From a virus: a DNA stretch of 26,549 bases. Made by a program: the position numbers and the translations under genes. How positions within the stretch are numbered: the first letter of the stretch is position 1; each line of letters starts with the position of its first letter. Where the stretch lies: positions 64,001-90,549 of the IMG/VR virus record IMGVR_UViG_3300032286_000505; one strand, written 5' to 3'. The notes below the pieces were generated by a model. That model made no database searches and had not been told where the DNA came from. It saw only the letters and a list, made by a program, of their open reading frames with translations. Of the stretch, positions 12,132 to 19,363 are shown one piece after another.

Positions 12132-12347
12132 ATGAACGAACGAATTGATCAACTGATGGTTAAGGCCGGAGCATACTTTGGTGGCGATGGTGTTGTTTAT
12201 GACAACTTTGATCCCAAAAAGTTCGCCGAGTTGATTGTTAAAAAATGTATGGATGTTGCCAAATATCACACACCTGACACAGAAGAATGTGAATATACAT
12301 GGTTGGTCCATGACAAGATTAAGAAACATTTCGGAGTTGAAGAATGA
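12132..12347 (+). CDS. Hypothetical small protein
   Basis: 71 residues: MNERIDQLMVKAGAYFGGDG, FDPKKFAELIVKKCMDVAKY, and an acidic end HFGVEE. Proteins with this ERIDxLxxKA start and ELIVKKC helix occur as short hypothetical genes in T4-like phages. Function unknown. It overlaps the next gene by four bases. Confidence 0.75.
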   Translation: MNERIDQLMVKAGAYFGGDGVVYDNFDPKKFAELIVKKCMDVAKYHTPDTEECEYTWLVHDKIKKHFGVEE

Positions 12348-12547
12348 CAGATTTAGAAAAACTTGAAGCACGAATTGAAGCAGTTGATACAGCCATTGCC
12401 AGTGTAAAAATGGCTCTGGGTGTGGATCGTAAATTGGGACATGATAAACATCCCAATGGTCACTACACTAAGGCGTTGGCAGAACTTATGACTATCCAGT
12501 CAAGTTTGAACGCATTACGAATTCGACTGATTGCAGTAGGTAGATGA
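12344..12547 (+). CDS. Hypothetical helical protein
   Basis: 67 residues, predicted as two helices (LEKLEARIEAVDTAIASVKM and YTKALAELMTIQSSLNALRI), probably a coiled-coil hairpin. It is translationally coupled to the gene before it by an ATGA overlap. No recognised family. Confidence 0.68.
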   Translation: MTDLEKLEARIEAVDTAIASVKMALGVDRKLGHDKHPNGHYTKALAELMTIQSSLNALRIRLIAVGR

Positions 12548-12548
12548 T

Positions 12549-12668
12549 ATGAATACCTACATCACAAACAAATACGATTCAATCCGACTGCCCAATGAAC
12601 CGGGCATGTTGGAATGGTTGTTAGTAAATTATCCACATTCTGGATATTACATTGTGGAGGCTGTATGA
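12549..12668 (+). CDS. Hypothetical 39-residue protein
   Basis: Starts two bases after the previous stop: MNTYITNKYDSIRLPNEPGM, then LEWLLVNYPHSGYYIVEAV. The tight fit between two coupled genes and the four-base overlap (ATGA) with the next gene support a real, very short gene. No function known. Confidence 0.6.
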   Translation: MNTYITNKYDSIRLPNEPGMLEWLLVNYPHSGYYIVEAV

Positions 12669-12850
12669 TAGATGAAAGCCATTTGCCTGTAGCAGAACAG
12701 AGTCTTGTTTTCCGTTTGCGAAAAAGAGCCGAAATACGCAGGCAGATTCCCGGACGTAAAAGCGTCCAAGAAGGTGCACGAGATCGTATTGCCGACCTAT
12801 TGGAAGAAGCCGCAAATGAAATCGAACATTTACAAAATAATTTAAAATAA
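12665..12850 (+). CDS. Hypothetical charged helical protein
   Basis: 61 residues: MIDESHLPVAEQSLVFRLRK, then an Arg-rich centre and an acidic helix (DRIADLLEEAANEIEHLQNN). Start at 12665 is chosen over a longer frame because GTGGAGG lies directly upstream and the ATGA overlap is kept. It is the last gene of the group beginning at 11304. Confidence 0.7.
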   Translation: MIDESHLPVAEQSLVFRLRKRAEIRRQIPGRKSVQEGARDRIADLLEEAANEIEHLQNNLK

Positions 12851-12853
12851 GTG

Positions 12854-12882
12854 TTGACAAGAAGCGTAAAGTACGCTATAAT
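12854..12882 (+). promoter_or_regulatory. sigma70-type promoter with a palindromic spacer
   Basis: TTGACA at 12854-12859 and TATAAT at 12877-12882, 17 bp apart. The spacer holds AGCGTA-AAG-TACGCT next to the -10 box, as in the promoters at 2511 and 11249. It drives the Ro60-like gene with a leader of about 105 nt. Confidence 0.87.
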
Positions 12883-12917
12883 TAATGCTTAGAAAGAAAC
12901 AAAACATATTTGTTTTT

Positions 12918-12970
12918 AGGATCGATACAGCAATCTTATTACATTCATAAAGTAAACAAAGACGATCCTG
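12918..12970 (+). ncRNA. Stem-motif element in the Ro60-like leader (copy D)
   Basis: AGGATCG (12918-12924), AT-ACAGCAA (12925-12933), TCTTATTA, an A-rich body, and CGATCCT plus G (12963-12970). The stem is perfect. This copy has no tRNA inside. It matches copy C for the 13 bases from CAGCAATCTTATTA onward. It lies between the promoter and the ribosome site, so it could also control expression of the gene. Confidence 0.65.
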
Positions 12971-12994
12971 TCATTTTAACGAAAGGAGAAAGAG

Positions 12995-14386
12995 ATGACT
13001 ACATTCGCTGAAGCAGTTCTTAAGAGCCCATCAATGGCTCGTACAGAAAACGGTATGAAGGCAAAGGCTCATTCGGGCAATGCCCTTGTAGACCTGTTCT
13101 ACAAGATTGGTGCCAGCCGTGGTAAGTCTGTAACCGCAGACTTCGAAAAGGCATTCCAGGAAGACGCGGACCTAGCAATGAAAATTGCATTCTGGTCACG
13201 TGATGTCCGTGGTGGCGCAGGTGAACGTCAACTCTTTCGTGATGTACTTGTACATCTAGAAAAGTTGCATCCAGCAACCCTGGAAACAGTTCTTCCTTTT
13301 GTAAGCGAGTTCGGCCGTTGGGACGACTTGCTGGTGTTCAAGACTGAAAAGTTCAAGCACATGGCATATACCTTAATCGGTGATGCACTGCGTGAACGCA
13401 ATGGTCTGTGTGCCAAGTGGATGCCTCGTCAAGGACCAATCGCGGTGGAAATCCGTAACTTCTTCGGAATGAGCCCAAAGTTCTACCGTAAGAGTTTGGT
13501 TACATTGACCAATGTTGTTGAAACAAAGATGTGTGCAAAGGACTGGGATTCTATCGAATTCGGTAAGTTGCCAAGTCTGGCTTCGGCTCGTTACAACAAG
13601 GCATTTGGCAAGAACGCCAAGACAGCTTACGAAGCCTACAAGGCTCGTTTGACTGCCGGTACAGACAAGGTAAACGCTAGTGCAGTTTACCCATACGATG
13701 TCATCAAGACCTTGCGTCATGGTGGTGATGGTGTGGTAGCAGATGCTCAATGGGCATCGTTGCCAAACTATATCGGCAATGCCAGCGTTATGCCTTTGGT
13801 CGACGTTAGCGGTTCGATGAGTTGCGCTGTTGGTGGAAACGCCAACCTGCAATGTATCGATGTAGCATTGTCGTTGGGTCTGTACTGTGCTGATAAGAAC
13901 ACAGGTGTATTCAAGGATACATTCTTGACTTTCAGTGCAAAGCCAAAGGCACAGGTTGTTAAGGGGTCGCTATCTCAAAAGATGGCACAAATGAACTCTA
14001 GTGACTGGGGCATGAATACAAACCTTCACGCCGCGTTTGAAGAAATTCTACGTATTGCAGTGAAGGGTGGGATCGCAGAATCCGACATGCCAAAGACTTT
14101 GCTGATCCTTTCGGACATGCAGTTTGATCAATGCGTAAGTTTTGATGACTCTGCACACCAAATGATCGTGCGTAAGTACAAGGAAGCAGGATACGAAGTT
14201 CCGAACATCGTATTCTGGAACCTGAACAGCAAGGACAATGTCCCTGTTAAGTTCGACAAGCGCGGTACCGCGTTGGTTAGCGGGTTTAGTCCTGCAGTTA
14301 TGAAGGGTGTCCTATCGGGCGCTGACATGACTCCATATGGTATCATGCTAGCCACTGTTGACGTAGATCGCTACAGCGTTCTATAA
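12995..14386 (+). CDS. Ro60-like RNA-binding protein (TROVE/DUF2828 + vWA)
   Basis: 463 residues. The N-terminal part has the TROVE/DUF2828 pattern: GNALVDLFYKIGASRGK, FWSRDVRGGAGERQLFRDVL and FVSEFGRWDDLL, a HEAT-like ring in Ro60. The C-terminal part is a von Willebrand A domain with an intact metal site: LVDVSGSM (D270, S272, S274), MNTNL and LILSDMQFD (D374). The family holds misfolded or Y-type noncoding RNAs and works with exonucleases in RNA quality control. The Shine-Dalgarno site AAAGGAG (12982-12988) is strong. Noncoding elements lie in its leader and behind it. The DUF2828 branch is closer than classical Rsr by motif wording. Confidence 0.82.
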   Translation: MTTFAEAVLKSPSMARTENGMKAKAHSGNALVDLFYKIGASRGKSVTADFEKAFQEDADLAMKIAFWSRDVRGGAGERQLFRDVLVHLEKLHPATLETVLPFVSEFGRWDDLLVFKTEKFKHMAYTLIGDALRERNGLCAKWMPRQGPIAVEIRNFFGMSPKFYRKSLVTLTNVVETKMCAKDWDSIEFGKLPSLASARYNKAFGKNAKTAYEAYKARLTAGTDKVNASAVYPYDVIKTLRHGGDGVVADAQWASLPNYIGNASVMPLVDVSGSMSCAVGGNANLQCIDVALSLGLYCADKNTGVFKDTFLTFSAKPKAQVVKGSLSQKMAQMNSSDWGMNTNLHAAFEEILRIAVKGGIAESDMPKTLLILSDMQFDQCVSFDDSAHQMIVRKYKEAGYEVPNIVFWNLNSKDNVPVKFDKRGTALVSGFSPAVMKGVLSGADMTPYGIMLATVDVDRYSVL

Positions 14387-14389
14387 ATA
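14382..14389 (+). promoter_or_regulatory. T4-type late promoter at the end of the Ro60-like gene
   Basis: TATAAATA overlaps the stop codon. A T4-type start a few bases downstream would fall within a few bases of the first noncoding element (14398). Confidence 0.5.
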
Positions 14390-14397
14390 GTGTTGTA

Positions 14398-14562
14398 AGG
14401 TTAGGTGCAGCAATTTTCATATTACTATGGACTGCTAGACCCTATGGTGTTGAATTGGAGCACAGAGTCTTGACCGAGTGCGTTGAAGAGTCAACATTGA
14501 AATAGACTAGCGAGCTCAGAGTGGTGGCCTGAGTTGAATAAAAGCAGCCAACAACTAACCTG
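14398..14562 (+). ncRNA. Stem-motif element with a 165-nt span (copy E)
   Basis: AGGTTAG (14398-14404), GT-GCAGCAA (14405-14413), then a noncoding body, and CTAACCT plus G (14555-14562). The stem is perfect. The body has no tRNA features that I can identify and no open frame. It shares ACTGCTAG with the body of copy G. It directly follows the Ro60-like gene. Confidence 0.65.
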
Positions 14563-14570
14563 TTATACAG

Positions 14571-14814
14571 AGGATGGATTCAGCAACTTTAACAACTAAA
14601 GATGCAACTAATGCAGTAGACAGTGGCCCGCAAGGCTTCATCTAGAAATAGACGCTAAAGGAACTGACGACAGAATGGAAAGACATTCTATGATGTTTGT
14701 ACAGACACAATACAAACTAGGCGACATGAATGTCTGCTAGGGTCTAAGGAACTGAACCGATATACTGGGGATGTGGTTGGACCAGAAAATAAACTTACCG
14801 TTTCGACCATCCTG
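14571..14814 (+). ncRNA. Stem-motif element with a 244-nt span (copy F)
   Basis: AGGATGG (14571-14577), AT-TCAGCAA (14578-14586), then a noncoding body, and CCATCCT plus G (14807-14814). The stem is perfect. The body holds local hairpins such as AGAATG/CATTCT and TTTGT/ACAAA. It begins eight bases after copy E and ends just before a strong terminator, so E and F are probably one transcript. Confidence 0.65.
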
Positions 14815-14816
14815 CC

Positions 14817-14845
14817 AATAGGACTCTTCGGAGTCCTATTTTTTT
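14817..14845 (+). terminator. Strong intrinsic terminator
   Basis: AATAGGACTC-TTCG-GAGTCCTATT, a 10-bp stem with a stable TTCG loop, followed by a T run. It ends the Ro60-like and noncoding RNA unit. Confidence 0.92.
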
Positions 14846-14902
14846 GACTAGAATTTCTTAAATTGTAATCATACTGTAATCGTTTTTTTATTAAATAATG
14901 CT

Positions 14903-15661
14903 ATGAAGACATACCGCTCAATCTTTGTTAGTGATGTGCATCTGGGAACCAAGGACAGTCAAGCGGATAAGTTAAACAACTTCCTCAAACACAACACTTG
15001 CGAGACCTTGTACCTTGTAGGTGATATTTTAGACATTTGGAAGATCCAACAAAACAAATGGCGTTGGAAACAAAGTCATACCAATGTGGTTCGTCGTATA
15101 TTGGGACATGCCAAGCGTGGCACTAGAGTAATCTATGTAGCAGGCAATCACGACGAATTTCTAAGACCCTTGATGCCCTATGATATTGGATTTGGCAATA
15201 TTGAAATAGCCAATCAAGCAGAACACATTGGCGTAGATGGTAAGCATTATTTGGTCACACACGGTGACCTTTTTGATGGCATCACTAGACTAGCACCATG
15301 GCTGGCATTCCTGGGGGACAAAGCATACGACTTTATCCTGGGACTCAATACCAAATTCAACTGGTTGCGTCATCGTATGGGCTTTGGCTACTGGAGTCTT
15401 AGCCAGTATCTCAAACAACGTGTGAAAAAAGCAGTGGATTTTATTTTTCAATTTGAGCGCAATCTTGTTGCCTACTGCAAGAAGCGTGGCTTTGATGGTG
15501 TTATATGTGGTCACATCCACCACGCCGAAATAAAAACTATAGATGGTATTGTCTACATGAATGACGGAGACTGGGTAGAATCATGCACAGCCTTAATTGA
15601 ACACCACGATGGCCGTTGGGAGATAATTACATGGACAAAGGAGAAAGATGATGTGGTTTAA
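14903..15661 (+). CDS. LpxH-like metallophosphoesterase
   Basis: 252 residues of the UDP-2,3-diacylglucosamine hydrolase type. It has SDVHLGTKDSQAD at the start, GDILDIW (40-46), AGNHDEF, THGDLFDG and GHIHHAEI. LpxH cleaves UDP-2,3-diacylglucosamine to lipid X in lipid A synthesis. The WKIQQNKWRW region fits LpxH-like relatives, but the true substrate is unproven. Its neighbours (RimK-like ligase, GT4 transferase) suggest a surface-modification group. Start follows an A/T-rich promoter region of uncertain quality. Confidence 0.8.
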   Translation: MKTYRSIFVSDVHLGTKDSQADKLNNFLKHNTCETLYLVGDILDIWKIQQNKWRWKQSHTNVVRRILGHAKRGTRVIYVAGNHDEFLRPLMPYDIGFGNIEIANQAEHIGVDGKHYLVTHGDLFDGITRLAPWLAFLGDKAYDFILGLNTKFNWLRHRMGFGYWSLSQYLKQRVKKAVDFIFQFERNLVAYCKKRGFDGVICGHIHHAEIKTIDGIVYMNDGDWVESCTALIEHHDGRWEIITWTKEKDDVV

Positions 15662-15800
15662 TATTTTTAATCCGTTCGCTTGGTTCAGTATGTTTAACCC
15701 ACCTGCCCAGCCTGACGTAGTAGTGACAGTAGACGAAGAAAATCTACCTGAAGACTTTGATTTAGAAATTGATGAAGATTTTGAAGAAACGGCTGAGTAA
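15648..15800 (+). CDS. Small hydrophobic-acidic protein
   Basis: 50 residues: a Phe/Trp-rich N-terminus (MMWFNIFNPFAWFSMFNPPA) and a strongly acidic C-terminus (EENLPEDFDLEIDEDFEETA). AAAGGAG lies about eight bases upstream. It overlaps the preceding gene by 14 bases and shares one base with the next start. The hydrophobic end could touch a membrane. Function unknown. Confidence 0.65.
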   Translation: MMWFNIFNPFAWFSMFNPPAQPDVVVTVDEENLPEDFDLEIDEDFEETAE

Positions 15801-16690
15801 TGAAACAAGTATGGATCTTGCACTATGCTGCCAACATAGATGCATATGAAAATCAACAGCTATTGAAATGTTTGGAAAAGAATGGAATGAGAGGCCGAAT
15901 TCTTGAACCTAAGTATTTTGATATCATTGTCAATCGTAGTACCTCTAAAAGCATTCGCTATAAGGGAGAACGGATTGAATTACCTGATTTGGTATTGAGT
16001 AGGACTGGAGCCGGTACTAACTATTTCACACGCTCGGTAATGCGACAAATTGAAAAGTTCGGCATTCCTGTAATCAATGATGCTGACAGTATCAGCAGGG
16101 TGTCCGATAAATTGTTAACCAGTCAATTGCTAGTTAAAGAAAATCTTCCTATCCCCAAAACAGTGTTAGTCAACGGAGATGTTGACATTGAACTTATTGA
16201 AAAAGAAATAGGCTTTCCTTGTGTAGTCAAAGCTACCAGCGGCAGCAAAGGCAAAACTGTTCACTTGTGCGAAACTAAAAAAGATTTTATCAGTCTCATG
16301 GGTCTGTTGTCTAGTATTAGTCTAAAGAAGATCATGATCATACAGGAGTTTGTTGATGCACAACCTGGCACTGATCTACGTGTATGGGTCATTGGGGGCA
16401 AGACAGTAGTTGCTATGAAACGAACTGGTGCCGAGGGCGACTTTCGTGCTAACATCAGCCAAGGAGGCACTGCCGAACTATTTGTAATCACTGAAGAAGT
16501 AGATTATCTAGCACGTGAAACTGCCCGTGTGTTGGGCCTACAAATTGCGGGTGTGGACCTATTGTTTGACAAGGATGGCTACAAGATCTGTGAAGCCAAT
16601 TCAAGTCCAGGCTTTGAAGGCATGGATCAATACTGCGGTCAAGATATGGCCCAGCGCATAGTGGATTTTATCAAGCTGAAGATTCAATGA
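15800..16690 (+). CDS. RimK-like ATP-grasp ligase
   Basis: 296 residues with ATP-grasp signatures: FPCVVKATSGSKGKTVHLCE for ATP binding, QEFVDAQPGTDLRVWVIGGK, RANISQGG and the metal-binding GVDLLFDKDGYKICEANSSP. RimK relatives add glutamate or other amino acids to a C-terminus or small molecule. The phage substrate is unknown. It overlaps its neighbours by one base upstream and four bases downstream, and so belongs to the group 14903-17700. Confidence 0.85.
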   Translation: MKQVWILHYAANIDAYENQQLLKCLEKNGMRGRILEPKYFDIIVNRSTSKSIRYKGERIELPDLVLSRTGAGTNYFTRSVMRQIEKFGIPVINDADSISRVSDKLLTSQLLVKENLPIPKTVLVNGDVDIELIEKEIGFPCVVKATSGSKGKTVHLCETKKDFISLMGLLSSISLKKIMIIQEFVDAQPGTDLRVWVIGGKTVVAMKRTGAEGDFRANISQGGTAELFVITEEVDYLARETARVLGLQIAGVDLLFDKDGYKICEANSSPGFEGMDQYCGQDMAQRIVDFIKLKIQ

Positions 16691-17700
16691 CCAAAAAGAT
16701 TTTAATTATTACAGATAACTTACCGGATCAGATCAATGGCGTTGTCACTACATACACAAATATTGAAGCGTGTTCGGTTCTGGACGGTTATCACCTTGTT
16801 TACCTTACTCCCGGGGACTTCCGCTACTTTGATTGCCCTAAATATAACGAAGTCAAGATTGCCCTTACCCGGCAGATGGGCAAGAAGATTAAGGAGATCG
16901 GTGCAGATTATTACCACATCGCGACCGAGGGTCCTCTTGGTCTGTCTGCTAGAAAATATTTTTCAAAACATCGTATTAGCTACTCTACTGCTTACCATAC
17001 TAAGTTTCCTGAAGGTCTAAAAAAACTATTTGGCGTTCCAGAAAAGTTTACTTGGGGGTTTGTTCGTTGGTTTCACAAGAAATCTACAGTTGTGCTAACC
17101 ACCACAGACACTATGGTTCGAGAGTTAGCGGCGCACGGATTTAAAGGTGACGTTATTCCATGGACACGCGGCGTTGATCGTGATATTTTTCACCCTGCAC
17201 ACAGAGGCGAGACAGTAGCAGGTAAGCCTATATTATTGTGTGTTAGTCGGGTCAGTAAAGAAAAAAACTTAGAAGATTTCTTTGAGCTAGACTACCCAGG
17301 TGCTACAAAGATTATGGTAGGCGATGGTCCTATGTTGGAAACATATAAAAAGAAATACCCAGATATTATCTTTACAGGTTTTAAAACAGGAGAAAGTCTA
17401 GCACATTATTATGCCAATGCTGATGTATTTGTATTTCCAAGTAAGTGGGAAACATTTGGTATTGTTATGATTGAAGCTATGGCCTGCGGAACTCCTGTAG
17501 CAGCCTACCCATGTCAAGGGCCTAAAGATGTTATCGACGAAGGAATCACTGGATCAATGCATACTGATTTAAAACTTGCGGTCCTTACAGCACAGGACAT
17601 GGATAGACAAAAAGTTTGGAAAGGTAGCCAAAGATGGAGTTGGCAACAGGCCTGGGAAATATTTAGAGACAATTTGGTAGAAAAATCGGACACAAAATAG
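16687..17700 (+). CDS. GT4-family (GT-B fold) glycosyltransferase
   Basis: 337 residues. N-terminal ITDNLPDQINGVVTTYTNIE is typical of mannosyl- and digalactosyl-type GT4 enzymes. GVDRDIFHP, LLCVSRVSKEKNLEDFFEL, MVGDGPML and the nucleotide-sugar site VFVFPSKWETFGIVMIEAMA follow. It probably transfers a sugar to a lipid or surface polymer. It overlaps the ligase gene by four bases and is followed by a terminator. Confidence 0.88.
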   Translation: MTKKILIITDNLPDQINGVVTTYTNIEACSVLDGYHLVYLTPGDFRYFDCPKYNEVKIALTRQMGKKIKEIGADYYHIATEGPLGLSARKYFSKHRISYSTAYHTKFPEGLKKLFGVPEKFTWGFVRWFHKKSTVVLTTTDTMVRELAAHGFKGDVIPWTRGVDRDIFHPAHRGETVAGKPILLCVSRVSKEKNLEDFFELDYPGATKIMVGDGPMLETYKKKYPDIIFTGFKTGESLAHYYANADVFVFPSKWETFGIVMIEAMACGTPVAAYPCQGPKDVIDEGITGSMHTDLKLAVLTAQDMDRQKVWKGSQRWSWQQAWEIFRDNLVEKSDTK

Positions 17701-17729
17701 CGTGTCGCTGGATTCGCGTAACCAGCAGT

Positions 17730-17753
17730 AGGAACTTAGGTTCCTATTTTTTT
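17730..17753 (+). terminator. Intrinsic terminator
   Basis: AGGAAC-TTAG-GTTCCT followed by ATTTTTTT. It closes the glycosyltransferase unit and runs into the next -35 box. Confidence 0.88.
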
Positions 17754-17780
17754 GACTTAAATAATTTAATAGTGTATAAT
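17752..17780 (+). promoter_or_regulatory. sigma70-type promoter of tRNA-Arg
   Basis: TTGACT at 17752-17757 and TATAAT at 17775-17780 with a 17-bp spacer, nine bases before tRNA-Arg. Confidence 0.82.
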
Positions 17781-17788
17781 GTATAAAA

Positions 17789-17863
17789 CGGTCCTTAGTT
17801 CAATGGATAGAATGCTTGGCTTCGAACCAAGCGGTGTGGGTTCGATTCCTGCAGGACCGGCCA
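17789..17863 (+). tRNA. tRNA-Arg (TCG)
   Basis: Acceptor CGGTCCT/AGGACCG, D stem GTTC/GAAT, anticodon stem CTTGG/CCAAG, loop CTTCGAA, T arm GTGGG/CCTGC, G73 and encoded CCA. It is the uninterrupted gene with the anticodon read for the split tRNA at 791. Confidence 0.93.
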
Positions 17864-17871
17864 ATAATAAA

Positions 17872-18399
17872 ATGAAACAAAAATATATCAACTTATATAT
17901 GGATTGGGCTGCTCGTACAGCCCAGCTGAGTCATGCTGTACGATTACAAGTGGGTGCTGTGATTGTCAAAGATGATTCAGTTATCAGCTATGGCTACAAT
18001 GGTATGCCTGCAGGTTGGGATAACAACTGCGAAGATAAAGAATACATGAGCGGAGATGCAGGAGGCTGGCTAGACCCAGATGAAATTGAAGAACGCTGGC
18101 CTTTTGAAGAAGAGGAACACGGTCCTTATTATGAGTATACAAGACGCTACCGTCTTAAAACCAAACCAGAGGTATTACATGCGGAGTCAAACGCGATTGC
18201 AAAGTTGGCCCGCTCGAGCCAAAGTGGCCGTGATGCTGGTATTTTTATTACTCATGCTCCTTGTTTAGATTGTGCCAAACTTATATACCAAAGCGGCATA
18301 TCTAACGTATACTATCGCAACAGTTATAGAGACATAGCAGGAGTAGAATTCTTAGAGAAGTCCGGAGTTACAGTAACCCAACTGCCCATAAATACTTGA
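17872..18399 (+). CDS. dCMP deaminase
   Basis: 175 residues of the zinc cytidine/deoxycytidylate deaminase family. The active site is HAESNAI (H103, E105) and PCLDCAKL (C131, C134 in this numbering), with the N-terminal RTAQLSHAVRLQVGAVIVKD block. It converts dCMP to dUMP for thymidylate synthesis. The insert at about residues 50-95 matches T4-type enzymes that bind dCTP/dTTP. Start at 17872 is chosen because an upstream in-frame ATG lies before the tRNA. Confidence 0.9.
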   Translation: MKQKYINLYMDWAARTAQLSHAVRLQVGAVIVKDDSVISYGYNGMPAGWDNNCEDKEYMSGDAGGWLDPDEIEERWPFEEEEHGPYYEYTRRYRLKTKPEVLHAESNAIAKLARSSQSGRDAGIFITHAPCLDCAKLIYQSGISNVYYRNSYRDIAGVEFLEKSGVTVTQLPINT

Positions 18400-18424
18400 C
18401 AAACATCAATAGTGATGCTAAACT
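18396..18424 (+). promoter_or_regulatory. sigma70-type promoter, weaker -10
   Basis: TTGACA at 18396-18401 and TAAACT at 18419-18424, 17 bp apart, seven bases before the odd tRNA at 18431. It overlaps the end of the deaminase gene. Confidence 0.6.
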
Positions 18425-18430
18425 AATAAT

Positions 18431-18537
18431 GTGGTCGTGAGCAAATAGGCAAAGCTCCCAAAGTTGCAACAAACGGCGGGGATGGGGCACCGTCTTAGAC
18501 ACCACCCTTGTAGGTTCGAAGCCTACCGGCCACACCA
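18431..18537 (+). tRNA. tRNA of unknown identity with about 30 extra bases
   Basis: The ends are clearly tRNA: acceptor GTGGTCG/CGGCCAC (7 bp), D arm AGC-AAATAGGCAAA-GCT, T arm GTAGG-TTCGAAG-CCTAC, A73 and encoded CCA. The 53 bases between D and T arms form no standard anticodon arm. CCC (18457-18459) can pair with GGG (18479-18481) around a loop holding GTTGCAAC. GGG/CCC with GTC/GAC could form a long extra arm. An insertion in the anticodon loop or an unusual class II tRNA are both possible. Confidence 0.6.
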
Positions 18538-18571
18538 TTAAAACCCTATATAACTGTAGTATTGGTACAGT

Positions 18572-18579
18572 TATAAATA
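18572..18579 (+). promoter_or_regulatory. T4-type late promoter
   Basis: TATAAATA about 20 bases before the zincin start, the same distance as at the HNH gene. Confidence 0.5.
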
Positions 18580-18600
18580 AGAATAGCAGGGAAATCCGAT

Positions 18601-19332
18601 ATGCCTATAGCAGGAGCTCAATTTGACTGGTCTATGTTAGATCGCAATGGTCTAATACAAATGCTATGGCAAATCTATCCAGAAGTTGTTGATAAAAAAT
18701 TAACTCCTGCAAAATTTAAAGACATTGTAGCCAAGCATATTAAAAAATGGTTGCCTGTTAGAGTATCACTTAAAGCAGATCCAATAGTAGAAATAGGGTG
18801 GATCTACACCGGCGGCACTTACTACAGCTATTGGGATGAAGAAGATAAAAAGTGTATCGAAGTAGTTTTTAACTATAACCCATTTGACGAAAAAGTAATC
18901 ATTACAAAAGATCGATTCAAGAGAATTTGTCGAATTTTTGCAGATGTTGTTCTCCATGAAGTTATCCATATGCGACAATACAGACGCAGAGACTTCAAAA
19001 TATTACCAGATTATGAAAGTCATGCAGACAAGTCTGAGTTAAGAGAAGAACAGAGCTACCTAGGCTGTACAGATGAGATTGATGCTTACAGTTTTAACAT
19101 TGCCTGCGAGCTGTTAGAAAGACTACATGATCCAAAAAAAATAGAAGAATATGTGGGTAAAAGGCACCGAAGAGGTCACCTACTCAGTAATGGTCTACGT
19201 GGCTATCTAAAGGCATTTGAGTACGACCATAATCATCCTATTATTAAACGACTTAAGAAAAAAATTATACATTATATTCCCAACGCTCAACTGGGCAAAC
19301 CCTATCGCACTGCCGATTGGATAAATCGTTGA
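18601..19332 (+). CDS. Zincin-type metallopeptidase-like phage protein
   Basis: 243 residues. VVLHEVIHMRQYRRR holds the zinc motif HEVIH (H119, E120, H123). A downstream YLGCTDEIDAYSFNIACELL has acidic residues that could supply the third ligand, as in other short zincins of phages. It may cleave a virion or host protein; the role is unproven. A late promoter and AGCAGGGAA precede the ATG. Confidence 0.72.
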   Translation: MPIAGAQFDWSMLDRNGLIQMLWQIYPEVVDKKLTPAKFKDIVAKHIKKWLPVRVSLKADPIVEIGWIYTGGTYYSYWDEEDKKCIEVVFNYNPFDEKVIITKDRFKRICRIFADVVLHEVIHMRQYRRRDFKILPDYESHADKSELREEQSYLGCTDEIDAYSFNIACELLERLHDPKKIEEYVGKRHRRGHLLSNGLRGYLKAFEYDHNHPIIKRLKKKIIHYIPNAQLGKPYRTADWINR

Positions 19333-19357
19333 CATTGACAAATTATACTGCTATACT
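19329..19357 (+). promoter_or_regulatory. sigma70-type promoter
   Basis: TTGACA at 19329-19334 and TATACT at 19352-19357, 17 bp apart. The expected start point falls on or next to the ATG at 19364. Confidence 0.7.
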
Positions 19358-19363
19358 TGCAGT

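Noticed and set aside
8108-14814. Element copies as small transposons with terminal inverted repeats
   Set aside because: The 7-bp ends differ from copy to copy while staying complementary, and the inner motif is on one side only. A transposase would need the same end sequence in each copy, and I see no target duplications.
14844-14872. sigma70 promoter before the LpxH-like gene
   Set aside because: TTGACT is present in the T run of the terminator, but no -10 hexamer lies at 16-18 bp. TGTAAT occurs at 14 and about 25 bp only.
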